Source of the DNA: Alkalicoccus luteus
Lineage (GTDB): Bacteria; Bacillota; Bacilli; Bacillales; Salisediminibacteriaceae
Length of the DNA stretch: 64,000 nt
Direction: 5' to 3' (one strand)
NCBI GenBank assembly: GCA_052061695.1
Contig: JBPZEY010000005.1
The notes below the pieces were generated by a model, which was not told the origin of the DNA, did no database searches, and saw only the letters and a program-made list of their open reading frames with translations. Shown piece by piece: positions 36,167 through 42,933 of this stretch (its first letter is position 1; every line of letters starts with the position of its first letter). A program made the position numbers and the translations under genes.

Positions 36167-36205
36167 TTTTTTTATTCAATTCTTTTCCTGCTAAAACACC
36201 ATTTA

Positions 36206-36361
36206 CTAACCGGTCTGCTTCGTGTCTTGGCGCTTAATGGCGATTTCCTTTGGCGCGTCAAACGCCAGTCGTAACTGCCCTTGTTTGCCTTGAACGACCC
36301 GCAGAGTGACGTTGTCACCCACTACAATGCAGTCTCCTGCTTTACATTGCATTACGAGCAC
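36206..36361 (-). CDS. CsrA family regulator (copy 2, divergent)
   Basis: 51 residues from GTG 36361 (GGAGG nine bases upstream): MLVMQCKAGDCIVVGDNVTL..LRLAFDAPKEIAIKRQDTK. The fold pattern is CsrA, but the usual Ser5-Arg6 is Gln5-Cys6, removing one key RNA-contact arginine, while the C-terminal Arg (IKR) remains. It is shorter than copies 1 and 3. The same frame stays open to 36472. A perfect SigD promoter lies 165 bases upstream. It may bind a different RNA set, act as a mixed dimer partner or titrate FliW. Confidence 0.82.
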   Translation of the reverse strand: MLVMQCKAGDCIVVGDNVTLRVVQGKQGQLRLAFDAPKEIAIKRQDTKQTG

Positions 36362-36450
36362 GGGACAGCTCCTCCTTCCATGGAAGATAACGAACAGCTT
36401 GACACAGGAAAAGCTGGTACGAAAAAGACGAGATACGAATGAACATCCAT
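36352..36450 (-). CDS. Possible leader peptide overlapping csrA2 start
   Basis: A 32-codon frame from ATG 36450 directly after GCAGGAGGCA and ending in TAA inside the first codons of csrA2. Hydrophobic centre (YLVFFVPAFPVSS). It lies within the loop of the terminator-like hairpin, so ribosomes here could affect folding. Weak evidence: spacing of the ribosome site is only two bases. Confidence 0.25.
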   Translation of the reverse strand: MDVHSYLVFFVPAFPVSSCSLSSMEGGAVPCS

Positions 36451-36486
36451 TGCCTCCTGCAATAAATAACACACGAAACTCGTCCT
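36422..36486 (-). terminator. Terminator-like pairing before csrA2
   Basis: Minus strand GACGAG (36481-36486 region) can pair with CTCGTC (36427-36432) followed by TTTTT. The loop is long (~48 bases), so it is weaker than the two downstream hairpins. Confidence 0.35.
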
Positions 36487-36492
36487 GAGTTT
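36476..36492 (-). promoter_or_regulatory. GGA-loop hairpin, copy 1 (before csrA2)
   Basis: Minus strand AAACTC-AGGAC-GAGTTT: perfect 6-bp stem with AGGAC loop, a typical CsrA-binding shape. Confidence 0.55.
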
Positions 36493-36525
36493 ACCGTCTT
36501 TTGAGGTTTTACTGTTCTGATGTAT

Positions 36526-36552
36526 ATATCGGCGCTATCTTTCGGCTGTTTA
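36526..36552 (-). promoter_or_regulatory. Consensus SigD promoter of the csrA2-csrA1-hag1 stretch
   Basis: Minus strand TAAA, 15 bp, GCCGATAT: exact match in both boxes and spacing. Confidence 0.88.
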
Positions 36553-36604
36553 GCGTTTTATCAAATAATAAAAATAATTATTTCTCTGCTTTATATACTT
36601 TAGT

Positions 36605-37978
36605 TTATTGCACATTTTTCTGCATCCATTTAATGACCTTCGCCTGATCCAGCCTGCCTTTGCCGTTCTTCGTGCGACTCAGCCGGATAAAGTTATAGTT
36701 CCCCTGCTCTTTTCTACAGTAGATTCTTCCCGTGTCGCCAAACCGGTACTCGGGAATCGTTCCGCCACTCACCTGCACTGGATTTTTCCTGATCGAAGAA
36801 ACTGTTAGCTTATTCTCGTGCACAAGTCCGGCAATCACACCTTCTGCTTTTAGTCGGTCAGATGCCGTTAGCGCATAAAAATCTTGAAAGAATTCTTCAT
36901 GAAAAACTGCCCGCTTATAGAGTTCGCGGAATCGAATTTCATATTCATTTCGGAGAATGATCAGCTTTTCTTTATCCTCCGGTGACACTTCAGTTTTCTC
37001 TGCCTCTTTTACCGCAATTGTTTCCTGCGCTTGCTCCAACTCTGCTTTGGCATTTTGCAGCTCCATATCAGCGACATTCAACTTTTGAGCAAACGTCGAC
37101 TCCATCTGCTTCAACCTTGCTTCTGCCTCTTCCTTATCAACAACTATTTGCTCCGTCTCTTTCAAATAACGAAGTATTTCTGCTTCCTTCTCGAGCGTAA
37201 GCTGGTATAGTTTTTCTCTATCGTTTTGCAGTGTCGCAACCTCGAGTTTCGCTTGCTCGTAAGCTTCTTTCGTATTAGCAAGCTGATACTTTTCTTCGCG
37301 ATACTTTTGTTTGTATTCATGAAACTGACTGTTTAATTTCCCAAGCGCCTGAAGCTTTCGCTGAAACTCTTTTTTCAGGTGATCCAGCTCCTGCTGATTA
37401 AGAGAAACCTGCCGTTCCAGCTCTGATACTCGTGTTTGCTTTTCTATGAGGAGTTCGGATGAAGGCTCTTGCTTAAACGCTTCTACCTCAATCAGTAATG
37501 CGTTCTTTTCCTCTATGAGCTGAGTCGTTCGGGCATCTAGTTCTTGATACTGCTCGCGATATGTATCACGTTCTTTCGCTGTAGTGAGCTGTTCAGCTTG
37601 GACCTGCTCCATCTTCATCTCGAACATGTTAAGCTTTGCTTCCAATTGTTCTAAATCCAACTCTGCCTGATGCAGCTCATTGACCTTATTGGCAAGCTCA
37701 TCGCTTATAGCTGCATATTGCTTAGAGGACGATTCCGCAGTAAGCTGACTCAGTTTTTCATGAAGCTCGAGAATTTCCTGCTGCTTCAACTCGATATACG
37801 TCGTCAGCTCATAACGATCTTGCACGTACAGCTCAAACTCTGTTTTTGTCTCCTGCAGTAAGCGAAGCGCTTTGGATAAATAAAAATCCGTCTCATCAAC
37901 GAGCTTCGAAAACCATCGCTGAGCAGTCGACAGCATTTTATGTAGGATCTTTTTCCCCTGGGATTTCACTTCGTGCAT
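36605..37978 (-). CDS. Long coiled-coil protein with RelE-like C-terminus
   Basis: 457 residues, cytoplasmic. Residues ~40-340 are continuous coiled coil (Glu/Lys/Leu/Gln-rich heptads). The last ~95 residues form a separate compact domain (LTASDRLKAEGVIAGLVHEN, YRFGDTGRIYCRKEQGNYNF, IRLSRTKNGKGRLDQAKVI) whose order of helices and basic strands recalls RelE/ParE-type toxins, though I cannot prove it. GGAGGTG lies seven bases before ATG 37978. It stands between flagellin 2 and the csrA2 promoter, a place where B. subtilis has no such gene, and seems richer in A/T than its neighbours. Confidence 0.7.
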   Translation of the reverse strand: MHEVKSQGKKILHKMLSTAQRWFSKLVDETDFYLSKALRLLQETKTEFELYVQDRYELTTYIELKQQEILELHEKLSQLTAESSSKQYAAISDELANKVNELHQAELDLEQLEAKLNMFEMKMEQVQAEQLTTAKERDTYREQYQELDARTTQLIEEKNALLIEVEAFKQEPSSELLIEKQTRVSELERQVSLNQQELDHLKKEFQRKLQALGKLNSQFHEYKQKYREEKYQLANTKEAYEQAKLEVATLQNDREKLYQLTLEKEAEILRYLKETEQIVVDKEEAEARLKQMESTFAQKLNVADMELQNAKAELEQAQETIAVKEAEKTEVSPEDKEKLIILRNEYEIRFRELYKRAVFHEEFFQDFYALTASDRLKAEGVIAGLVHENKLTVSSIRKNPVQVSGGTIPEYRFGDTGRIYCRKEQGNYNFIRLSRTKNGKGRLDQAKVIKWMQKNVQ

Positions 37979-38001
37979 GCACTCACCTCCAAATCAAAAT
38001 C

Positions 38002-38032
38002 AAAAAAGAGGCCCGGCCTAAGCCAGAGCCTC
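38002..38032 (-). terminator. Terminator after flagellin 2
   Basis: GAGGC / GCCTC outer stem with inner GGC/GCC pairs, T6 on minus. Confidence 0.7.
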
Positions 38033-38056
38033 CCGTTAAGAAGTAACGAAATGAAA

Positions 38057-38902
38057 TTATCCAAGTAACTGAAGAACAGACTGTGGCTGCTGGTTAGCTT
38101 GAGCAAGCATAGACTGAGAAGCCTGAGAGAGAATATTCGCACGCGTCATCTCCATCATTTCGGAAGCCATATCAACGTCACGGATACGAGACTCTGCAGC
38201 CGATAGATTCTCAGAAGAGTTGTCTAGGTTAGAGATAGTGTGTTCTAAACGGTTTTGAGTAGCACCTAGTTTTGATCTTTCTGCTGATACTCCTTCAATA
38301 GCATCGTTGATAACAGTAATAGCCGCATCTGCACCCGCTTGATTAGAGATATCAACACCGTCTACCTCTAAACCACCTGAAGTCATGTCAGAAAATGTTA
38401 CTTGAATGTTTTGTCCTTCATTGGCTCCAATATGAAACAAGACACCTTCACCATCTGCAACATTATCAGGGTCAGCAGCAGCTAAATCTCCATTAAATAA
38501 CGTCTGAGTATTAAATTCTGTATTGTCAGCGATGCGATCGATTTCTTCAATCAACTGACCTACTTCTTTTTGAAGTTCTTCACGATCAACGTCAACGTTT
38601 GTGTCGTTGGAAGATTGAACAGCTAATTCACGCATACGCTGTAGAATAGAATGAGTCTCATCCAGTGCACCTTCAGCTGTCTGAATCATGGAAATACCAT
38701 CCTGTGCGTTACGGCTCGCCTGATCAAGACCATTGATTTGTGCGCGCATCTTTTCAGAGATCGCTAGACCTGCTGCGTCGTCACCTGCACGGTTGATTCT
38801 TAGTCCTGAGGAAAGCTTCTCCATCGAGTTCTGCATCGCATTCTGGTTCACACCCATCTGTCGGTGTGTGTTCATTGCTGGAATGTTGTTGTTAATAATC
38901 AT
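38057..38902 (-). CDS. Flagellin (copy 2, short)
   Basis: 281 residues. N-terminal MIINNNIPAMNTHRQMGVNQ and C-terminal DMASEMMEMTRANILSQAS..ANQQPQSVLQLLG match copy 1; the central variable domain is nearly absent, giving a B. subtilis-sized flagellin. ATG 38902 follows CAGGGAGGATATTTATT. It has its own SigD promoter and a leader with a near-perfect CsrA hairpin. As it has the better promoter, it may be the main filament protein. Confidence 0.96.
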   Translation of the reverse strand: MIINNNIPAMNTHRQMGVNQNAMQNSMEKLSSGLRINRAGDDAAGLAISEKMRAQINGLDQASRNAQDGISMIQTAEGALDETHSILQRMRELAVQSSNDTNVDVDREELQKEVGQLIEEIDRIADNTEFNTQTLFNGDLAAADPDNVADGEGVLFHIGANEGQNIQVTFSDMTSGGLEVDGVDISNQAGADAAITVINDAIEGVSAERSKLGATQNRLEHTISNLDNSSENLSAAESRIRDVDMASEMMEMTRANILSQASQSMLAQANQQPQSVLQLLG

Positions 38903-38910
38903 AATAAATA

Positions 38911-38947
38911 TCCTCCCTGATTTTAACTCCCGGTCACATCCTTGTGA
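38911..38947 (-). promoter_or_regulatory. Two-site CsrA leader of flagellin 2
   Basis: Upstream site (38934-38947): TCACA-AGGA-TGTGA, a hairpin holding ACAAGGATGT, identical to the core of the CsrA consensus (ACARGGAUGU). Downstream site: GGGAGGATAT in the ribosome-binding region. Same layout as the B. subtilis hag leader. Confidence 0.75.
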
Positions 38948-39009
38948 TGGAAGTACGTAGTTAGGGCGTTGGTTCCGTCGGCCGCCGACTCCTTTGCCCT
39001 GCATGGTTA

Positions 39010-39036
39010 ATATCGGAGGAAGTTAATTAATGTTTA
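39010..39036 (-). promoter_or_regulatory. SigD promoter of flagellin 2
   Basis: TAAA, 15 bp, TCCGATAT on minus; one mismatch. Confidence 0.8.
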
Positions 39037-39279
39037 GGAAATAGGTCACTTTTCTTCTGAAAATAATAACCATCTCAAAATGAAGATCTATAAGCTCATA
39101 TTAAAATGGTGCAGCCTTAACTTTCGCAAGAAACCCCGATCGGCTATACTCGTGCGTTTATGCATTTCGTAAACTGGAACAGGTCCAAAACTTTAAGCGG
39201 CATTTCTTTCTATTTACGTATCCGTAGGAAGGAATTAGTCCTTATCAACCTCCAAACGTTCTATTCGTAGCGCAGATCG
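39037..39279. other. Gene-free spacer
   Basis: No gene found; leads into the dispersed repeat. Confidence 0.4.
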
Positions 39280-39388
39280 ACGACTCCGGGAGGATCAGGG
39301 CGAGCCGAAGATCCACTGGCTTTGTTTCATAAAGCCAGTTAGCTGAGGCCGCCCCCTCCGGAAAGCGTTCGATCGAAAGCGGAGAACG
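39280..39388 (+). repeat. Dispersed intergenic repeat, copy 2
   Basis: CGACTCCGGGAGGATCAG, GCCGAAGATCC, AGCTGAGGCC, CCTCCGGAAAGCG in order, shared with 61731-61825 and, inverted, 15980-16088. Contains a CTGGCTTT/AAAGCCAG hairpin. Confidence 0.7.
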
Positions 39389-39422
39389 ACCCGTCGGCCA
39401 TTATTTTCTTTTCCTTTGCATA

Positions 39423-39452
39423 CAAAATAAAGCCCTCCTAATCGGAGAGCTT
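39423..39452 (-). terminator. Terminator after the pseudo-receiver LuxR gene
   Basis: AAGC-CTCC / GGAG-GCTT stem followed by TATTTTG on minus. Confidence 0.6.
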
Positions 39453-39460
39453 CAAAACCT

Positions 39461-40159
39461 TTACCTCATTGCATCGACCCAGCCGTTGCGGATAATGCGC
39501 ACCATGGCGTCGGTGCGGTCGTTAGCGCCGAGCTTTTTCAGCAGGTGGCTGATAACGGTGCTGACGGTGGATGGGGCGAGATACATAAGTTCGGCAATTT
39601 TACGGTTGTTATGGCCGTCCAAAATGTGCTGAAGAACGGCGCGCTCGTTTTTCGTGAGCTGGTACTGCACGTCCTCCTGCCTCAGAACGAGCCGCTTAAT
39701 CGGCCGGTCGCGCAGCTTCTGCTCGTGCAGATGGCGGACGAGGTCGTCATGCATGCCCTGCTCGAGGTAGCAGCCGAATTCGTCGACGGTGCTGATAATC
39801 GTTTTTCCGTACGTATAAAAGCTATGTAACGACAACAGACCGCTCAGATGATTGGACAAATATGGAATCAGTGAACTGCTCGGACGTCCGACTGTCACAA
39901 GCAGCACCTTTGCCTCCCCCGTCCGTTCCAGCACGTCGTCGATCCAGTCGGTCGTTTCCGACGTCAGGGATTCGATCAGCAGAAACACATGGGAAGCGTC
40001 ATCAAACGATTGGACATCTCCCTGTTCGACAATGACACGCTCTCCCGGCAGGGTTTCCTGCAGGCGCTTCTCGGAGTTGCCGGTGAGATAGCGGTCATGA
40101 TCGATGACGAGGACCTGGCCGTTCGCTGCAGTGTGGGTCGGTGTATACGATTGTTGCAT
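39461..40159 (-). CDS. LuxR/NarL-type regulator with pseudo-receiver domain
   Basis: 232 residues. The C-terminal helix-turn-helix is clear (LTKNERAVLQHILDGHNNRK, then APSTVSTVISHLLKKLG). The N-terminal part has receiver-like strands (QVLVIDHDRYL at the start, HVFLLIESLT where the phosphorylated Asp would sit, VLLVTVG where the Lys would be) but lacks the phospho-Asp and Lys, so phosphorylation is unlikely. ATG 40159 follows GGGAGG. Inserted between csrA-fliW and flagellin 2, it may control flagellin genes. Confidence 0.8.
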   Translation of the reverse strand: MQQSYTPTHTAANGQVLVIDHDRYLTGNSEKRLQETLPGERVIVEQGDVQSFDDASHVFLLIESLTSETTDWIDDVLERTGEAKVLLVTVGRPSSSLIPYLSNHLSGLLSLHSFYTYGKTIISTVDEFGCYLEQGMHDDLVRHLHEQKLRDRPIKRLVLRQEDVQYQLTKNERAVLQHILDGHNNRKIAELMYLAPSTVSTVISHLLKKLGANDRTDAMVRIIRNGWVDAMR

Positions 40160-40358
40160 GAATGAAGATCCTCCCTTTATTGGTCTACTCATAAGAATAC
40201 ACGTTGAGAAAAAAAACGACAAGATTCGATAGGTATTTTCCAGTCAGTCATCGGTTCACAAAAGGCTTGCTATAGAGGCAAAAGACGCAGACAATTCTAA
40301 GACAATTATCGATGCCTTGCGGGTGCGCCTGCATGTTTATTCCACTTATTGGATGTTT

Positions 40359-40589
40359 TTAGTGACTCGAATCATTTTTTGCAAAGGCTGTCAGCACATC
40401 AATACTGGAAGAAGCAGCGCTTGCGTTCTCCTCTTGAATCGCAAGGTACACCTCTTTGCGGTGGATCTCGACGTTCTTCGGTGCGTTAATGCCGAGCTTC
40501 ACCTGATCGCCTTCAACCGAAACGACCGTGAGCTCGATATCATCGCCGATTTTAATCGATTGATTCTGCTTGCGGGAAAGAACGAGCAT
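40359..40589 (-). CDS. csrA: CsrA (copy 3, canonical, beside fliW)
   Basis: 76 residues: MLVLSRKQNQSIKIGDDIEL..INAPKNVEIHRKEVYLAIQE, with Leu4, Arg6 and the HRKE arginine all present, and the acidic C-terminal helix found in Bacillus CsrA. Binds GGA hairpins in mRNA and represses flagellin translation. Start follows the fliW stop with no gap, the conserved FliW-CsrA arrangement. The last ~20 residues are Ser-rich. Confidence 0.97.
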   Translation of the reverse strand: MLVLSRKQNQSIKIGDDIELTVVSVEGDQVKLGINAPKNVEIHRKEVYLAIQEENASAASSSIDVLTAFAKNDSSH

Positions 40590-41033
40590 TTACTTCCCCT
40601 CCTTTGCCGGCACCGGCAGCGCATGTTTCGTCGAATAGCTGCTTTCTGCCAGCACGATTTGCCGTCCGAGACGTGTCTCATGATTAATCACGATCGGTCC
40701 GCGCAGATTCGCAGAGGAGTCCTGCCACGAATCCTTCAGCGTCAGCATGACGAACAGCGACACGTCCTCTTCTGCGCTCACGTGGAGCGCTTCCAGCGTC
40801 TGATCGCTCAGCTCCACTTCATAATCCGGAAAAAACGTAAACGGATTCATAACGATGAACGCGAGCTCCGCTGTCGCGATGGACTGCAGAATGTAAAACG
40901 GCCCCGTTTCTTCTGCGAATGGGAGCAGCACAAACTGCTTTTCCGCTTCAAAGCTCGGGATACCGGACGGGAACACGGTAATGTTCGCTTCATTGATGTC
41001 CACCGTTCCGCTGTACTTCGTTTCAATTTGCAT
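40590..41033 (-). CDS. fliW: Flagellar assembly factor FliW
   Basis: 147 residues. FPSGIPSFEAEKQFVLLP, FILQS-type core (YILQSIATAELAFIVMNPFTFFPDYEV) and SVFVMLTL-like strand identify FliW. FliW binds flagellin or CsrA: free FliW keeps CsrA off the hag leader. ATG 41033 follows CAGGGGGATGATT; the frame reaches 41057. It is the only fliW here against three csrA genes. Confidence 0.95.
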   Translation of the reverse strand: MQIETKYSGTVDINEANITVFPSGIPSFEAEKQFVLLPFAEETGPFYILQSIATAELAFIVMNPFTFFPDYEVELSDQTLEALHVSAEEDVSLFVMLTLKDSWQDSSANLRGPIVINHETRLGRQIVLAESSYSTKHALPVPAKEGK

Positions 41034-41145
41034 AATCATCCCCCTGTTTCTCTTCACTTCGTTTAGTGTACCGCATCAAGCTTCTTCATTTCGATAAGGA
41101 ATTTGGCTTATATACACTAAATGTTGGTAGTGATTCGTGATAATG

Positions 41146-41175
41146 AAAAAGGTGTCCCTCGACAAATGGAACACC
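41146..41175 (-). terminator. Terminator after the yviE-like gene
   Basis: GGTGTTCC / GGACACC stem (41151-41175), T5 on minus; fliW-csrA would then need its own promoter in 41034-41145, where TATATA at about 41110 is the only candidate -10. Confidence 0.6.
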
Positions 41176-41187
41176 CAGTTTCTACTA

Positions 41188-41751
41188 TTATATAGTCCGG
41201 TCAAGACGCGGGGCCGTGATGCGCACGTCGGGCTTTTGTGTGACGTACGTGTCAACGCTCCAACGAGGTGCATCGATCTGCGGCCGGTTCGGCGTCACAT
41301 TGACTGCTACGTCAGCCGGATTGACCGTTACCGACAGCTGCGACGGCTCATAGGATATGCGCACCTTCTCCGTTCCGGACGGAATCTGACGGTAGGCGAG
41401 CTCGTGCTCAAAGATGCGGCCGCGCTCTTTGGCGAGCATGGCGATTTTATTACCTGGCTCTTCAATCCGCTTCAGCTGCTCCCCGTCCCGGGCCACCTTC
41501 GCGATATAGGCGAGCACCTGCTGATTCGCTTTAGCGGCCATTTCGTGGTTGCGGCGGATAATGCTTTTCAACCCGGCGTCTGCAAACGCTTCGGTCTGAT
41601 CAATCGTCAGCTTCCCGTCCGTCTTACTCATCTGCACGCTGCCCGGATTCTGCTGAATCGACAGCTCTGCCGGCCGCTGCGTGATCTGCATCGGCGGCCG
41701 GTGGTGGGTCATGCCCGTTTTCGCGTGGGTTACCTCAATTTGAATCTGCAT
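41188..41751 (-). CDS. DUF6470 protein (YviE-like)
   Basis: 187 residues, soluble. Starts with MQIQIEVTHAKTGM and has the repeating PxLxIxQ pattern (PAELSIQQNPGSVQ) and an RxISYEPSQLSVTVNP strand region, as in YviE, which lies between flgL and fliW in Bacillus. Role in motility unproven. Seven bases after flgL, weak ribosome site, so probably coupled to it. Confidence 0.85.
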   Translation of the reverse strand: MQIQIEVTHAKTGMTHHRPPMQITQRPAELSIQQNPGSVQMSKTDGKLTIDQTEAFADAGLKSIIRRNHEMAAKANQQVLAYIAKVARDGEQLKRIEEPGNKIAMLAKERGRIFEHELAYRQIPSGTEKVRISYEPSQLSVTVNPADVAVNVTPNRPQIDAPRWSVDTYVTQKPDVRITAPRLDRTI

Positions 41752-41757
41752 CAGCTG

Positions 41758-42909
41758 TTACCGGAGAAAATCCATGAGCGACGGCTGCATGATGCGTGCC
41801 CCGGAGGAGAGTGCAGCGCGGTGTATGTTTTCAGCGGTCATTAAGTTCATGATCGCTTCCTCCATTTCCACGTCCTCGTTGTCGGACATGATCCGCTTGG
41901 CGATCAAATCCTGCTCCTGCACGCGGCGGTCGATCATTTCGACCCGGTTCATGCGCGCGCCGAGCTCCGCGCGTTCATTAACGGAATTGTTCACGTGCTT
42001 ATCAAGCACGTCCAGCATGGCGGAAAGCTCCGAGGCTGTTGTATCCGGATGCTCCAGCGCGTTCTCCAGCGCCTTTAAATCCGCAAAAAGCTGGTTGCCG
42101 AAGACGGCCTGCGGATTCACGTTAATGTCCACGTTCGTGCCCTTCATCAGCTCCACGCTCACCGTGCGTCCATTCGTCGATACAGCATCTTTGTGAGAGA
42201 CGATAACGTTTCGTTCAGGGAGCGATTCCGTGCGGGTCGTGCCGTCCTCACTAAAGCTGCGCACGGCTCCGGTCACGCTGCCGTCCTCGATCGTAAACGA
42301 AATCGTCTCGTTATCCGGTCCGGTGAAGACCGCGCTGTCTCCTTCCATGCCTTGAAAGGTATAGGCGTTTCCTTTATACATCACGTCGAGCGGAAAGTCC
42401 TCGGCTTCCTCCGGGAGATCTCCCTCCAACACGCCGCTCAGGCCGTTAAAGCCGATATCCATGCGGCTCGTATCAACCGGAGCGTTCGTCGTATCCGTGC
42501 CGTTGAACATGTATTTATTGTTGTTGCGCGTGTTCGCAAGCGACGCCAGGTGCTCGCGCAGCTGGGCGACTTCTTTTGCGATATTGGAGCGCTGTCCGGA
42601 TTCGTAGGAGTCATTGGACGCCTGCACGGTCAGCTCGCGGATGCGGTGGAGCGAGTTCGTCGCTTTATCAAGCGTCGCATCCGACGTATCCATCCAGTTG
42701 TGCGCTTCAGACAGGTTGCGCTTAAACTGGCCGGTTTCCGTCACCTGAGTCCGGTAGCGGATGCCGTTCATCGCCACGACCGGATCCTGGGAGGCGCGGG
42801 AAATTTTCTTCCCGCTTGAAAGCTGGTCCTGGTATTTCATCATCTGTCCGTACCCGCTGGATAAATGCTTCATCGAATTGGCAGTCATCATTGACTGGGT
42901 TACTCGCAT
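41758..42909 (-). CDS. flgL: Flagellar hook-associated protein 3 (FlgL)
   Basis: 383 residues. Flagellin-like ends: N-terminal TQSMMTANSMKHLSSGYGQMMKYQDQ and C-terminal MEEAIMNLMTAENIHRAALSSGARI..SLMDFLR. It is the second junction protein between hook and filament. The middle (~150-270) is a variable beta domain. AGAGGAGG precedes ATG 42909; 24 bases after flgK, so one operon. Confidence 0.95.
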   Translation of the reverse strand: MRVTQSMMTANSMKHLSSGYGQMMKYQDQLSSGKKISRASQDPVVAMNGIRYRTQVTETGQFKRNLSEAHNWMDTSDATLDKATNSLHRIRELTVQASNDSYESGQRSNIAKEVAQLREHLASLANTRNNNKYMFNGTDTTNAPVDTSRMDIGFNGLSGVLEGDLPEEAEDFPLDVMYKGNAYTFQGMEGDSAVFTGPDNETISFTIEDGSVTGAVRSFSEDGTTRTESLPERNVIVSHKDAVSTNGRTVSVELMKGTNVDINVNPQAVFGNQLFADLKALENALEHPDTTASELSAMLDVLDKHVNNSVNERAELGARMNRVEMIDRRVQEQDLIAKRIMSDNEDVEMEEAIMNLMTAENIHRAALSSGARIMQPSLMDFLR

Positions 42910-42933
42910 GCCGTTTCCTCCTCTAGTCGTTTC

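Noticed and set aside
34533..38902. Flagellin pair considered as invertible phase-variation cassette
   Set aside because: Both genes face the same way and no recombinase or inverted repeats bracket them.
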